Part shown: positions 11,101-19,205 of the stretch, piece after piece
How the letters are laid out: every line of letters begins with the position of its first letter
How positions within the stretch are numbered: position 1 is the first letter of the stretch
NCBI RefSeq assembly: GCF_014204325.1
Contig: NZ_JACHKT010000009.1
Span: forward strand, 1-64,000
Length of the DNA: 64,000 nt
Direction of reading: 5' to 3'
Source: Arcicella rosea
Lineage (GTDB): Bacteria; Bacteroidota; Bacteroidia; Cytophagales; Spirosomataceae
The notes under the pieces: generated by a model
The model's database searches: none
Seen by the model: only the letters and a program-made list of their open reading frames with translations
What the model was told of the DNA's origin: nothing
Position numbers and translations under genes: made by a program

Positions 11101-11716
11101 AGAAGAACTCAAAAAAGCTTATCAAGCAAAAGCCGAAACCTTCCAAAGTATTTATCTTGAAAATGTAGGGAAAGGACAGTTCAAAAGTCATTCTTTGCCA
11201 ATCTTGGCTCAAACAGCTCCTGTTTTTGGCATGAATGTGCAAGATTTTGATGATGATGGCAATTTGGATGTATTATTAATCGGTAATTCATTGTCCACCG
11301 AATCAACCACTGGGCGGTACGATGCTTTCAACGGATTGTTGTTAAAAGGAAATGGGAGAGGGGCATTCTCACCAATTTCTACTGCAAAAAGTGGCTTTTA
11401 TGTAGCAGGTGATGGCAAAGGAATGGCGAATCTTTTATTATCGAACAAGCAAACTTTGATACTTTCCACACAAAATAACGATGTGTTGAAAGCTCATTTA
11501 CTTCATTCTTCAAATGCTACAAAGTATTTCAAACCTGCTGCTAACGACAGCTATGCCATGATATATTTGGCTGATGGAAAGCAAATTAGACACGAATTTC
11601 AATATGGATCCTCTTACTTGTCTCATTCTTCAAGAGCTTTAGCATTGCCCAAAAAATGTATAAAAATCGTTGTATTTGATTTTGTAGGGAAAAGTAAGGT
11701 TTTAAGTTGGAAATGA
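8168..11716 (+). CDS. CRTAC1-like FG-GAP/VCBS repeat lipoprotein with ASPIC/UnbV domain
   Basis: About 1180 residues. I place the start at the ATG at 8168 rather than a TTG at 8153, because it gives a compact lipoprotein signal (MQNKFLLIFISFLMFTCKSK, cysteine 17). The mature protein is two sets of FG-GAP/VCBS repeats with calcium-binding loops of the type DxDxDGxxD (DYDKDGDLDVYL, DLDNDGDLDLVIN, DADGDGDLDLYIV, DFDRDGDLDLFVG). Between them is an ASPIC/UnbV domain (GFGTKVSIFYEGKQQMIEHS). Such large surface lipoproteins are commonly encoded next to SusC/SusD pairs, as here, and probably bind or present a polymeric ligand. No catalytic motif is visible. Confidence 0.92.
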   Translation: MQNKFLLIFISFLMFTCKSKSPEDSPNDALFELMSAEQTGIHFANQLKEDEKLNIVTFEYFYNGGGVALGDINNDGLVDVFLGGNMVNSRLYLNRSEKGKSDLKFEDITEKAGINTADGWATGIAMVDINEDGLLDIYVCRAGPHQAAKRSNLLYINQGNSTFKEQAKQYGLGDTTHTTQAAFFDYDKDGDLDVYLLTNVIDRVGPNIIHNKINDGTAQSTDRLYRNNGKNALGQITFTDVSKQAGILAEGYGLGISVVDVNQDGWSDVYVSNDYLSNDHLYINQHNGSFVDEISTYFRHQSYSAMGNDAADIDNDGLVDFVTVDMLPEDPVRRKNMSGLMNYERHLSELRNGYFPQFMRNTLQHNNGINPEKGKNTFSEIGRMAGIHRTDWSWSALLADYDNDGFRDLMITNGFPKDITNRDFVAYRMGQYQKGSADNKDLLKTLNTIQGAKLSNYLYQNNHGNLTFSNQTKQWGFNKTSFSNGAAYADLDNDGDLDLVINNIDEKAFVYRNRSNQIAQNHFLRVQLKGDKSNPYGFGTKVSIFYEGKQQMIEHSPYRGYLSSVENTLHFGLGKTQRIDSMCITWANQKVQVLKEIQVDTLLKINEKDAFIKNKKPDKISERLFTEVSQKLNIHYRHTDELYIDFKIQPLLPHLLSQNGPGISVGDINGDDREDFFVGGAFNHSGVFFLQGSDNKFTPKTLETATKYQEDLGTLLFDADGDGDLDLYIVSGSNEFEANSKYLRDRLYKNDGKGNFTLDVNALPNIASSGSTVNAADFDRDGDLDLFVGGYLSAGQYPLATNSYILENNAGNFRDISKKVCPDLTELGMVKSALWTDFDQDGWVDLLVLGEWMPITFFRNEHGKFKNVSEHTGLKYTSAWWNSVVAGDFDKDGDIDYVAGNLGLNHEWKTSAEKPLTIFANDFDQNGSIDPVMAQYEGETLFPVHPRDEMTSQMTYLRKKVPSYDEYAHASMATLFTEEELKKAYQAKAETFQSIYLENVGKGQFKSHSLPILAQTAPVFGMNVQDFDDDGNLDVLLIGNSLSTESTTGRYDAFNGLLLKGNGRGAFSPISTAKSGFYVAGDGKGMANLLLSNKQTLILSTQNNDVLKAHLLHSSNATKYFKPAANDSYAMIYLADGKQIRHEFQYGSSYLSHSSRALALPKKCIKIVVFDFVGKSKVLSWK

Positions 11717-11772
11717 TTTAGCATCTTAATATTCTTAACTCACCCAAACACCAATCGTTATAGAAAAAGGAG

Positions 11773-11953
11773 CTAAATGCGATGGTAGGATACTGTAAAT
11801 AAGACTAAAGGAACAAAGAGCGTCCCAACGGCAATGCCTTGTAAGATATAAGGCAACAAAATATCACTATGAGTTGATAAAAAATCTTGAAAGTATATTT
11901 TCAGATGTTCATCAGTATTCGCTTTTTCCGACTGAAATTTTAAATCGCTAAGT
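11773..11953 (-). pseudogene. Chimeric remnant: duplicated endonuclease fragment joined to a membrane-protein fragment
   Basis: Bases 11858-11953 match 12956-13051, inside the restriction endonuclease gene, at 91 of 96 positions. The minus-strand frame is kept and gives LSDLKFQSEKANTDEHLKIY against LSDLKFQSEEANTDEHLKIY in the intact gene (its residues 32-51; the match runs on to about residue 63). The same frame then continues without a stop into a hydrophobic stretch (YILQGIAVGTLFVPLVLFTV) that resembles a transmembrane segment of an MFS transporter, ending at a TAG at 11773. There is no start codon, so this is a scar rather than a gene. Confidence 0.7.
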
Positions 11954-12098
11954 TAGTCCAATGAGATGTGATAATATTATCTTGGATTATTCCCTTTACT
12001 TCGCCATTAATGAAATGTCTTTTTTGTGAAACAAGGCTAAAAGAACTAAAAAGGGAAACAAGAATAATGATTGATAGTTTTTTATTTGGGTTTAAGGT
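11940..12098 (-). pseudogene. Possible fragment of a secreted-protein gene
   Basis: A minus-strand frame of about 50 codons reads like the start of an exported protein: KKLSIIILVSLFSSFSLVSQ, then KRHFINGEVKGIIQDN, ending in TAA at 11940. It has no ATG and partly overlaps the endonuclease-derived fragment in another frame. It is probably a truncated leftover; it may also be chance. Confidence 0.3.
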
Positions 12099-12107
12099 TT
12101 AACATCC

Positions 12108-12131
12108 GAGGCTGGTCTCCTTCCCAGACTC
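12108..12131. repeat. Single degenerate copy of the GGCTGGTC/GACCAGTC element
   Basis: The 24 bases here agree at 20 positions with the hairpin at 52228-52251 (GAGACTGGTC-TCCT-GACCAGTCTC). The right arm has decayed, so the hairpin is weak. It is evidence that this is a dispersed genomic repeat. Confidence 0.6.
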
Positions 12132-12255
12132 AGAAACAATATGCTAAATTGAGATTAGATGAAATTGGCTTGGAAAGTTCGAATGGAATATAAGTACCAT
12201 GAACATTAGCCACTTTTCCTTTTTCTTCAAAACCTTTTCTTTGGCAGAGGCTAAA
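12130..12255 (-). pseudogene. Possible C-terminal gene fragment
   Basis: About 40 minus-strand codons read GKVANVHGTYIPFELSKP and then NLNLAYCF before a TGA at 12130. Upstream the frame closes at a TAA near 12252. The composition looks like coding sequence, but I cannot name a family. It lies between the other remnants and the end of the restriction gene. Confidence 0.25.
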
Positions 12256-12258
12256 GTA

Positions 12259-13143
12259 TTATTCAATTAATTTTAATAAGTTATACCTAAGAGTTTCTTT
12301 TTCGTTCTCAGTCATTCTATCATTGTGTTCTAAAAGTTTTAGAGCCAATTTTCGGATAGTATTATTAAACCACTTTTCATTTTTCTTTTTATCTACAGAT
12401 AAAATAATTTCTAACCATTCTGATGATAGATAGTCTTGCCAGTCAGTAAGAAGTTTGATTTTATCTTTATTGATGTCGGTAATACTTTCAATTGTTAAGG
12501 TGTCATTTTCTACTTTCCGATATTCTTTATTCCAAGCCAATAGCGTTTTAAATCCAACCTGGGGTCTTGGGCTTCTATCAGGGAAAGGTAATTTTTCAGT
12601 AATAGTATTAATATAAAAACCTGTTGCGACTGTTACTTTTTCTTTACCTCTTTTAATAAAAATAACCCATTCATACGGTGAAACTTGTTGAATACTTGAG
12701 CCGGGTATTGTATCGTCTTTCGTTGATTTTAATTCTACGGATTCGAAATAAATATTAATACCATCAGTAATCTTTAAGTATAAATCTGGGTTTGTATAAA
12801 ATGATTTTTTAGATTCACTAATTCGCTTTTTTTGTTCAAAAGTTAGTTGTTCTGGTAATAAGACATCAATGATTTTGTATTTCTTTAGACTCTCTATATC
12901 AATCAAATGCTCCTCTGTATCAATTTTTATTATTAAATGCTTTAATTTACTTTCTAAAATATCACAATGAGTTGATAAAAAATCATGAAAGTATATTTTC
13001 AGATGTTCATCAGTATTTGCTTCTTCTGACTGAAATTTTAAATCGCTAAGTCTATTAGGGGAATGATTCAATATGTTTTCAATGGTGTAGAAATAGACCA
13101 TTAAAAAAGAGTTCAGTAAACTTTCTTTAGGAGTGAAAATCAT
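12259..13143 (-). CDS. Type II restriction endonuclease
   Basis: 294 residues, encoded immediately downstream of the C5-methyltransferase with an 8-bp gap, so the pair forms a restriction-modification operon. A PD-(D/E)XK-type site is plausible: P119-D120 (NPDLYLKI) followed by E137-L-K139 (ESVELKS). The stretch PGSSIQQVSPYEWVIFIKRG and the following beta-strand are typical of small type II enzymes. The recognition sequence cannot be read from the protein, but the partner enzyme implies protection by cytosine-C5 methylation. A second partial copy of this gene's 5' region survives at 11858-11953. The assignment as endonuclease rests partly on position. Confidence 0.8.
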   Translation of the reverse strand: MIFTPKESLLNSFLMVYFYTIENILNHSPNRLSDLKFQSEEANTDEHLKIYFHDFLSTHCDILESKLKHLIIKIDTEEHLIDIESLKKYKIIDVLLPEQLTFEQKKRISESKKSFYTNPDLYLKITDGINIYFESVELKSTKDDTIPGSSIQQVSPYEWVIFIKRGKEKVTVATGFYINTITEKLPFPDRSPRPQVGFKTLLAWNKEYRKVENDTLTIESITDINKDKIKLLTDWQDYLSSEWLEIILSVDKKKNEKWFNNTIRKLALKLLEHNDRMTENEKETLRYNLLKLIE

Positions 13144-13151
13144 TATCGTAT

Positions 13152-14438
13152 TTAGTTTTTATTTTGAGATTTAAAATAGAAATCCCAGTTAGATTCTATT
13201 TTTTTTGCGATATGATATGCCAACAGTGGAGGAACTGCATTTCCTACTAATTTATATCCGATTGAAGGGCTTAATGCAAACTTCGTTTTTTTATCATTTA
13301 ATGGGATAACAAAATTAAAATCATCTGGGAATGTCTGAATTCTTGCACACTCTCTTAAAGTAAGCCTTCTTTCTTTATATCCTTTTTCTAATTCTTCAAT
13401 TTTATTTCCTCCATTTTCAATATTAAGCCTTCTGTACTCGATATTACCGTGGTGTTCTGACCGAATTGTTGGTGCAAGTTTATCTAATTCAATTTCTTTT
13501 TGTCCTTGACAATGAATACCCATGAATTTTGCTTTTGAGTAGTAGCTTTGTGATAAATCAGAAGTTTCCTCTGGTTCTTTTAAATCTAATAACACCTCTT
13601 TACTTTTTGTAAATGTTGTCATTAAATGCTCAACAGATGAGTAGTGAATTTCTCCATTTAATCTGTGGGTCGCTATTGGGTATGGATTGTATTTTTCTGA
13701 AATGTCTTTTTTTGATAATTCTTCTAAAGCTTCTTTAGTTAATGCAGACTTTTTGAAGCCAATAAAAATAATTCTTTCTCTTGATTGTGGTACTCCGTAC
13801 TGTCCAGCGTGCAAAATTTTAGGTGATAGCACTAAATAACCATCACCATTAATGTTGGAAAAGTCAGATTGAATAATTTCTTTAACTTCTCCTAAGTTTG
13901 CTAATCCTTTTACATTTTCAGCAATAAAAATGTTGGGCAAAGTAATCTCAATAACTTCTTTCATCCACATATAAAGTTTTCCTCTCGTTTCTTCGGTTGG
14001 AATGTCTTTGTTGATAATGTGTCCATTATGGTCTTTATGAGAATCAAAACCTTTTCTTTTACCAGATACACTAAAATCTTGACAAGGGAAACCGCCTGTA
14101 ACAATTTCTACTTTTTCTGGAAATACGTTTTTGTTCCCACTTCTATATTCTTTTACAATATCTACAATACTGGCAACTTTAAAAGTGTCAGCGATGTCAT
14201 ATCCTCGTTTTTTAGAAAAATAATCACTCCATGCTACTTTGGCATGTTCACTTATATCATTAGCAAATTTTGTTTCAAAAAATGTTTCTTTTAAATAATA
14301 GTAATTGGTGTCCTCTTTTTGAATCCAGTCTTTGTGAATAGCTGTATTTATTGTTGCTTTTGGAATTTTAAATCCCCCTTCAAAGCCTATATCCATTCCA
14401 CCACAACCAGAAAAGAGAGATAATAAGTTTTTTTTCAT
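13152..14438 (-). CDS. DNA (cytosine-5-)-methyltransferase
   Basis: 428 residues with all the main C5-methyltransferase motifs in order. Motif I is at 8-22 (LFSGCGGMDIGFEGG, SAM binding). Motif IV has the catalytic cysteine 119 (GGFPCQDFSVSGKRKGF). Motif VI is ENVKGL (174-179) and motif VIII is QSRERIIFIGF (about 218-228). The variable target-recognition region follows, then motif IX (RLTLRECARIQTFPDDF) and motif X (YKLVGNAVPP). It modifies the site cut by the neighbouring endonuclease. The C-terminus is complete, so the enzyme appears intact and active. Confidence 0.95.
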   Translation of the reverse strand: MKKNLLSLFSGCGGMDIGFEGGFKIPKATINTAIHKDWIQKEDTNYYYLKETFFETKFANDISEHAKVAWSDYFSKKRGYDIADTFKVASIVDIVKEYRSGNKNVFPEKVEIVTGGFPCQDFSVSGKRKGFDSHKDHNGHIINKDIPTEETRGKLYMWMKEVIEITLPNIFIAENVKGLANLGEVKEIIQSDFSNINGDGYLVLSPKILHAGQYGVPQSRERIIFIGFKKSALTKEALEELSKKDISEKYNPYPIATHRLNGEIHYSSVEHLMTTFTKSKEVLLDLKEPEETSDLSQSYYSKAKFMGIHCQGQKEIELDKLAPTIRSEHHGNIEYRRLNIENGGNKIEELEKGYKERRLTLRECARIQTFPDDFNFVIPLNDKKTKFALSPSIGYKLVGNAVPPLLAYHIAKKIESNWDFYFKSQNKN

Positions 14439-14557
14439 TGTTTATGCTCTAAAGTATTTCACTTTCGATTTTGCAATCATTAATATTTTACTAGACAAAA
14501 TTAATCCAATTGCTTCAATTGTGAAATGTTTTATAGAATTGATAATGAGGCTTTTCA

Positions 14558-14595
14558 AAAACAGTACTGGCTTTAAGTTAACCAGCACCAGTTTT
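14558..14595. terminator. Probable terminator between methyltransferase and hexosaminidase genes
   Basis: An imperfect hairpin (arms AAAACAGTACTGG and CCAGCACCAGTTTT) lies just beyond the stop codon of the hexosaminidase gene. On the minus strand it is followed by a short T-run, so it most likely ends that transcript. Confidence 0.4.
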
Positions 14596-14605
14596 CTATT
14601 TTTTC

Positions 14606-16846
14606 TTACTCCACCACAATCTCATCCACAAACAACCAAGGCTTATCGCCTGCACCAGTTGAATTGGCTGGAATTGTACCGAATGATGGTGCGATAATTT
14701 TCAGGTATTTTACACTTTTATTGAATGATACTTGTACTTGTGTAACGCCTTCTTTGGTCGGAACAGCCACTTTTTGTTGGGCAATCTGTTCATAATTTAC
14801 ACCATCGTTTGAACCAAAAATTTGTACTTCCGAAGGAATCCAAATCCAGCTTGAAGGTTTATGAAAGAAACGGAAAGTAGCCTTTTGAATGTCGGTGATT
14901 TTGCCGAAATCTATCGTTCCTTCAAAATCTAAACCATTCCAACCTAACCATTCTTCATCGCCAAATCTACTTTCTCCTCCAAACATTCCGTTGGTCAAGG
15001 CTTTTACGCCACCACGATTATAACGCTGGTCTGGTGCAGTTTTTAAGCTCATCAAATGCCCTGTTGCTTTATTATAAGTAATCGTTCTTGTGATTTCGTC
15101 AACCAATTTTCCTTTCATTACCGTAGCCGCTTTTACTGTGCTACTTTTACGAATAGCGATTGGCGAAGAATATTTGGCAGACTGTAAAGTCGGACTTGTG
15201 CCGTCTAAAGTATAATAAATCGGAGCGTCGCCATTATCACAACTAAGAGCCAACTGAATCGTATTGTCTGCCGAAGTGGGCATACTCGTTTTGATTTCAA
15301 AGAAATGTTTGGCATAATTTATCTGACGATAATCCATTCGATTTAAATAGCTACTCAAGCGATTTAAAAAATCATTATAATTTCTGGATTCTTTTGTTGA
15401 CCAATCTACTTCCGCTAAAGCTACTGCTCTCGGAAAAGTCATGTATTCCACGTGCGAGCCAACGGGTACTTGTTCTGTCCAAAGGTTTGCTTGTCCACCC
15501 AAAATATACTTCTCTTCTTCTTTCGTCAATCCTTCTGGAATGGGTTCAAAACTGTAAATTTTCGGTAAATTAACAAAACCACCAAAAGCTAAAGGTTCGT
15601 TCGGGTCTTCGGATTGATAATAATCTAAATAACAATGCGAAGTAGGGGAAATGATGGCATGGTGTTTCATTTTTGCAGCCGTTCCACCACTTTCAATACT
15701 TCTCCAAGCCATTACAGTAGCGTTGGGAGCTAAACCACCATCCAAAATTTCATCCCAACCAATAATTTGTCTGCCTTTTTGATTAACATGTTGCTCGATA
15801 CTTTTAATAAAATCACTTTGTAATTCATCAATACTTTTCAAGCCTTTTTCTTTCATTCTTTTTTGGCAGTTTGGACATTTGTGCCAAGCCGTTTTCGAGG
15901 CTTCGTCCCCGCCAATATGAATGTATTTGCTCGGAAAAATCTCCATTACTTCGTCTAAAATATCATTCACAAAAGCAATAGATTCATCTTTCGGACAAAA
16001 TTCTCCTTGAAACAATAATTGTTTTCCTGTGCTATCTAAACAAGCAAATTGCGGATAAGCCACCAAAGCAGCGTTTGAATGTGCAGGAACATCAATTTCT
16101 GGAATAATCGTGATGAATCTTTCAGCAGCATATTTTACGATGTCTCGCATTTCAGCTTGTGAATAAAAACCTTCGTTAGTTGGCCATTGAGGCGATTTTG
16201 CGGTGTGTAATAAAGGATATTTTTTACTTTCAAAACGAAAAGCTTGTCCGTCGGTAAGATGCCAATGAAAACGGTTAAGTTTTAATGCTGCCAATTCATC
16301 CAAGTACTTTTTGATAAAATCTACAGGCATAAAATGTCGAGAAACATCCAACATGATACCTCTGTAGGGAAATCTCGGAGCATCCTCAATCGTCAAAGCA
16401 GGAATTTTTGTGTCTATATTTTTCGCAAACGTACTTTGTTCAATTTCAGCAGGCAATAATTGTAAAATACTTTGTACAGCATAAAATACGCCCGAAGGAT
16501 TGGCAGCTTTGATACTAACTTTTGAAGGAGAAATTTTTAAAGAATAAGCTTCTGGATTTGTAAAATTTTTATCCAATTCAACCACAATACAATTTGCTTT
16601 AGTGATTTTTGTTTGAAAGCTTAGATTGATACCTGCTGATTTTTGTAACTTTTCTTTGAGAGGCTTTAAAGCATTTTTTGTTTCAGTATTGTTAGTAAGG
16701 TCGATAATTTTTGTTTCTTTGTTGATAAGAAAAAAACCATGTTCTACACTAAGATGCTTTGGTAAAGGAATAATGTTGATTTGTTGTTGTGCGAATACTT
16801 TGCCAAGCGAACAAAGACAAACGAGTAAAAGAATAATACGTTTCAT
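14606..16846 (-). CDS. Family 20 beta-N-acetylhexosaminidase
   Basis: 746 residues with a Sec signal peptide (about 1-19, cut near FAQ). The GH20 N-terminal domain lies at about 20-150. The TIM-barrel catalytic domain runs from about 158 (YRGIMLDVSRHFMPVDFIKK) to 500, with the catalytic pair D314-E315 in HIGGDEASKTAW and the substrate-contacting NRFHWHLTDGQAFR. The C-terminal part contains a chitobiase-type domain (about 525-590, PIYYTLDGTSPT) and an F5/8 type C-like carbohydrate-binding module (about 610-745). It would release terminal GlcNAc or GalNAc from chitin, glycan or peptidoglycan fragments in the periplasm or at the surface. Confidence 0.95.
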   Translation of the reverse strand: MKRIILLLVCLCSLGKVFAQQQINIIPLPKHLSVEHGFFLINKETKIIDLTNNTETKNALKPLKEKLQKSAGINLSFQTKITKANCIVVELDKNFTNPEAYSLKISPSKVSIKAANPSGVFYAVQSILQLLPAEIEQSTFAKNIDTKIPALTIEDAPRFPYRGIMLDVSRHFMPVDFIKKYLDELAALKLNRFHWHLTDGQAFRFESKKYPLLHTAKSPQWPTNEGFYSQAEMRDIVKYAAERFITIIPEIDVPAHSNAALVAYPQFACLDSTGKQLLFQGEFCPKDESIAFVNDILDEVMEIFPSKYIHIGGDEASKTAWHKCPNCQKRMKEKGLKSIDELQSDFIKSIEQHVNQKGRQIIGWDEILDGGLAPNATVMAWRSIESGGTAAKMKHHAIISPTSHCYLDYYQSEDPNEPLAFGGFVNLPKIYSFEPIPEGLTKEEEKYILGGQANLWTEQVPVGSHVEYMTFPRAVALAEVDWSTKESRNYNDFLNRLSSYLNRMDYRQINYAKHFFEIKTSMPTSADNTIQLALSCDNGDAPIYYTLDGTSPTLQSAKYSSPIAIRKSSTVKAATVMKGKLVDEITRTITYNKATGHLMSLKTAPDQRYNRGGVKALTNGMFGGESRFGDEEWLGWNGLDFEGTIDFGKITDIQKATFRFFHKPSSWIWIPSEVQIFGSNDGVNYEQIAQQKVAVPTKEGVTQVQVSFNKSVKYLKIIAPSFGTIPANSTGAGDKPWLFVDEIVVE

Positions 16847-17027
16847 TTTAAATTGGATTGAAGTATTTTAAGATTGATACTTGTGGATAATAAAAAGATA
16901 AAAGTGCAAATGTAAAAAAAATACTTATTACAGTATGTCAGCATTAAAATAAATGGCTTCTGAGGATAATCTTTAATTAATGAAGATAGAATTGTATTTT
17001 TGTAAACATTATTTTAATTAATTCCTT

Positions 17028-17894
17028 TTGAAAACAGACACTTTACATATTTTACCGAAAGTGAAATTCATTTCTCCATATTTTGATGCTAAGAAAATCA
17101 CTCAGTATCAATTGAGTATTGCATTGTCGGAGACATCTTTTCATTACTGGGTGAAAGATTCTGCTGATAATTCACTGCTTGCTTTAGAGAGTTACGAATT
17201 GCCCGTTGAATCACATTATCATTCGATAGTAGCAAATTTAGAAATCATTTTTGCAGAACATGATTATTTGAAATCTTTGAAATGGAAAAATGTTTATATT
17301 TCAATTGATAATCATTCGTTTACATTGTTGCCTTTGGCACTATTTAGAAAAGAATACACGAGTAAGTATTTACAATTGGCAAAAGGACAAATAATTGAAG
17401 CGGAGGAAGAAGTAAGAGTAAAAACACATGCTGATTTAGGCATTATCAATATTTACAGCAGCGAACGACAATTGTTCAATTGGTTTGAAGAAGTTTATCC
17501 ACTTTTAGACATAGAGTATCAACATTTTGCTAGTCAGTTGATTGATTTTGCAGTTCGTTCTAGTAAAGCACAAACGGCTTTTCTACATTTTGGAAAAGAT
17601 AGTTTTACGATGGTGATTTCGATTAATGGTACGTTGAAGTTTTGTAATCGTTTTCATTATAAAACCTCTGAAGATTTAGTTTACTATGTACTTTTTGTAA
17701 TGAGTGAACTAGAAATTGAGCCAGACGAGATATTTATTAGATTGTATGGAAATGTTGATGCTGAATCGGTTGATTATTTATTGCTAAATCAGTACTTGCC
17801 TAAAGTGAAAATTGGAGATATAATTCATGAAAATCTGTTAGAAAATCAAATAGCAGAACATCGTTATATTGGGATATTTAGTGTTGAGTTTTAA
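17028..17894 (+). CDS. DUF3822 family protein
   Basis: 288 residues. The start is a TTG at 17028; no in-frame ATG occurs until deep in the protein. A -7-like TATTTTTG lies at 16995-17002, about 26 bp upstream. The family is Bacteroidota-specific and usually sits next to coaD, as here (gap 50 bp). The fold resembles an actin-like ATPase half (repeated beta-strand units such as VYISIDNHSFTLLPLALF and AFLHFGKDSFTMVISI), but its function is unknown. Confidence 0.8.
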   Translation: MKTDTLHILPKVKFISPYFDAKKITQYQLSIALSETSFHYWVKDSADNSLLALESYELPVESHYHSIVANLEIIFAEHDYLKSLKWKNVYISIDNHSFTLLPLALFRKEYTSKYLQLAKGQIIEAEEEVRVKTHADLGIINIYSSERQLFNWFEEVYPLLDIEYQHFASQLIDFAVRSSKAQTAFLHFGKDSFTMVISINGTLKFCNRFHYKTSEDLVYYVLFVMSELEIEPDEIFIRLYGNVDAESVDYLLLNQYLPKVKIGDIIHENLLENQIAEHRYIGIFSVEF

Positions 17895-17944
17895 GTATTA
17901 ACAATTCAGCATTTGTCATTAGAAAAATAATAACAAACAAGATC

Positions 17945-18403
17945 GTGCAGAAAAAAATCGCTTTCTTTCCTGGTTCATTTGATCCTTTCACGAAAGGACA
18001 TGAAGATATTGTTGTAAGAGCATTATCATTGTTTGATGAGATTATCATCGGAATTGGACATAATAGCAGTAAAGCTCGCTATTTCCCAATTGAAAAAATG
18101 ATTACTTGGATAGAAGAAACTTTTGAAGGAAAACCCGTAAAAGTTGTTGCTTATAATAATCTTACAGCGAATATAGCAGTAGAAATGGGTGCTAATTTTT
18201 TGTTAAGAGGACTTAGAAATACAACAGATTTTGAATATGAAAACTCTATTGCACAAGTAAATCGCTTTTTGGTGGATGGTTTAGAAACCGTTTTTCTAAT
18301 TACTTCTCCACATTTAGCACCCATTAGTTCAACTATTATTCGTGATTTATATCGCTACGGAACCAATATTGATACTTTTTTGCCTTATAATATCAATACT
18401 TAG
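17945..18403 (+). CDS. coaD: Pantetheine-phosphate adenylyltransferase
   Basis: 152 residues, GTG start at 17945. It has the nucleotidyltransferase signature FFPGSFDPFTKGHEDI near the N-terminus and the second nucleotide-binding motif ISSTIIRDLYRYG near the C-terminus, plus the pantetheine-contacting RGLRNTTDFEYE. It transfers AMP from ATP to 4'-phosphopantetheine, the fourth step of coenzyme A synthesis. Length is close to the family norm (about 155-165). Its last 11 bp overlap the convergent marR gene. Confidence 0.95.
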   Translation: MQKKIAFFPGSFDPFTKGHEDIVVRALSLFDEIIIGIGHNSSKARYFPIEKMITWIEETFEGKPVKVVAYNNLTANIAVEMGANFLLRGLRNTTDFEYENSIAQVNRFLVDGLETVFLITSPHLAPISSTIIRDLYRYGTNIDTFLPYNINT

Positions 18404-18929
18404 TAGGAGTAGGTTTTGCAAGGTTGAGATTTAGCACTGCTTTATCGCTGATACAAGTGCTATTCAATTCATAATAAGTCGTGATTTTAGATAAAAGGTT
18501 AATCAATTGCTCAAGTTGTTCACTACCGATAACGTCTGTAAAAGTCATTTCTATTTTTTGTGTACACTCTTTCCAGTCGAGCATCGTATTCACACCTTTA
18601 TCACTAAGTTTTACAATTAGTGTTCTGGCATCGTTTGGATGTTTTTCTATTGTTACATAGCCTTCGTCTTGTAATTCTTTTACCAGCTTACTCATAGCTT
18701 GTTTTGTAACACCTGCTAAATGAGCTAAATTGTTGATATTAGAACCTTCTAAATCAATATGAATTAGGGCAACCATGTGTCCTACTCTAAAATTAGTATA
18801 TCCTTTTGCCTGTAAAAATTCACTGGCAATCTCACGAACAAATCTTTGTGTTTTAGAAACTAATCGACCGATATGGCGGTCTTTATCTTGTTTTAAAAGA
18901 TAGAGTTCTGATAATTTATCCTCATTCAT
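18393..18929 (-). CDS. MarR family transcriptional regulator
   Basis: 178 residues with a MarR winged helix: FRVGHMVALIHIDLEGSNIN, the recognition helix region NLAHLAGVTKQAMSKLVKEL, and the wing KHPNDARTLIVKLSDKG. It is transcribed divergently from a tripartite drug-efflux operon, and the shared intergenic region holds promoters for both directions with a palindrome between the -33 and -7 elements of the efflux promoter. It is therefore probably the local repressor, relieved by binding a pump substrate. Confidence 0.9.
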   Translation of the reverse strand: MNEDKLSELYLLKQDKDRHIGRLVSKTQRFVREIASEFLQAKGYTNFRVGHMVALIHIDLEGSNINNLAHLAGVTKQAMSKLVKELQDEGYVTIEKHPNDARTLIVKLSDKGVNTMLDWKECTQKIEMTFTDVIGSEQLEQLINLLSKITTYYELNSTCISDKAVLNLNLAKPTPTKY

Positions 18930-19031
18930 GGCTTTCTAAGCAACACGATTTTTAATGTGTTGTTGGTTTTTTTATATGTCTTTATTACTGTTTGTATGTA
19001 TTTGAGAAAATTAAAACTACTAAATTTTATA

Positions 19032-19098
19032 CAAAGATAACATAAAAAAAATAATTGTCAATATGCTTGACTAATTTAGTAAACTTAGTTTACCTTTG
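19032..19098. promoter_or_regulatory. Divergent marR / efflux-operon promoters with operator palindrome
   Basis: Plus strand: TTG at 19067-19069 and TACCTTTG at 19091-19098 (21-bp spacing) match the Bacteroidota -33/-7 consensus and drive the efflux operon. Minus strand: TTG at 19059-19061 and TATCTTTG at 19032-19039 (19-bp spacing) drive marR. Between the plus-strand elements is the inverted repeat GTAAAC-TTA-GTTTAC (19079-19093), placed so that a bound dimer would block polymerase. This is a good candidate operator for the MarR protein. Confidence 0.7.
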
Positions 19099-19205
19099 TG
19101 CCATCAAAAGATTGCACTACTCGATTTAATGAGTATTTTACTGAATAGAATCAAATTATTCAACGACTTAATTAATCATTATTACCTTAAAAAAATATCA
19201 AAAGC

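Noticed and set aside
12259-14438. Integrative element carrying the restriction-modification genes
   Set aside because: I found no integrase, tRNA gene or flanking direct repeats; only gene fragments, so an element boundary cannot be supported.
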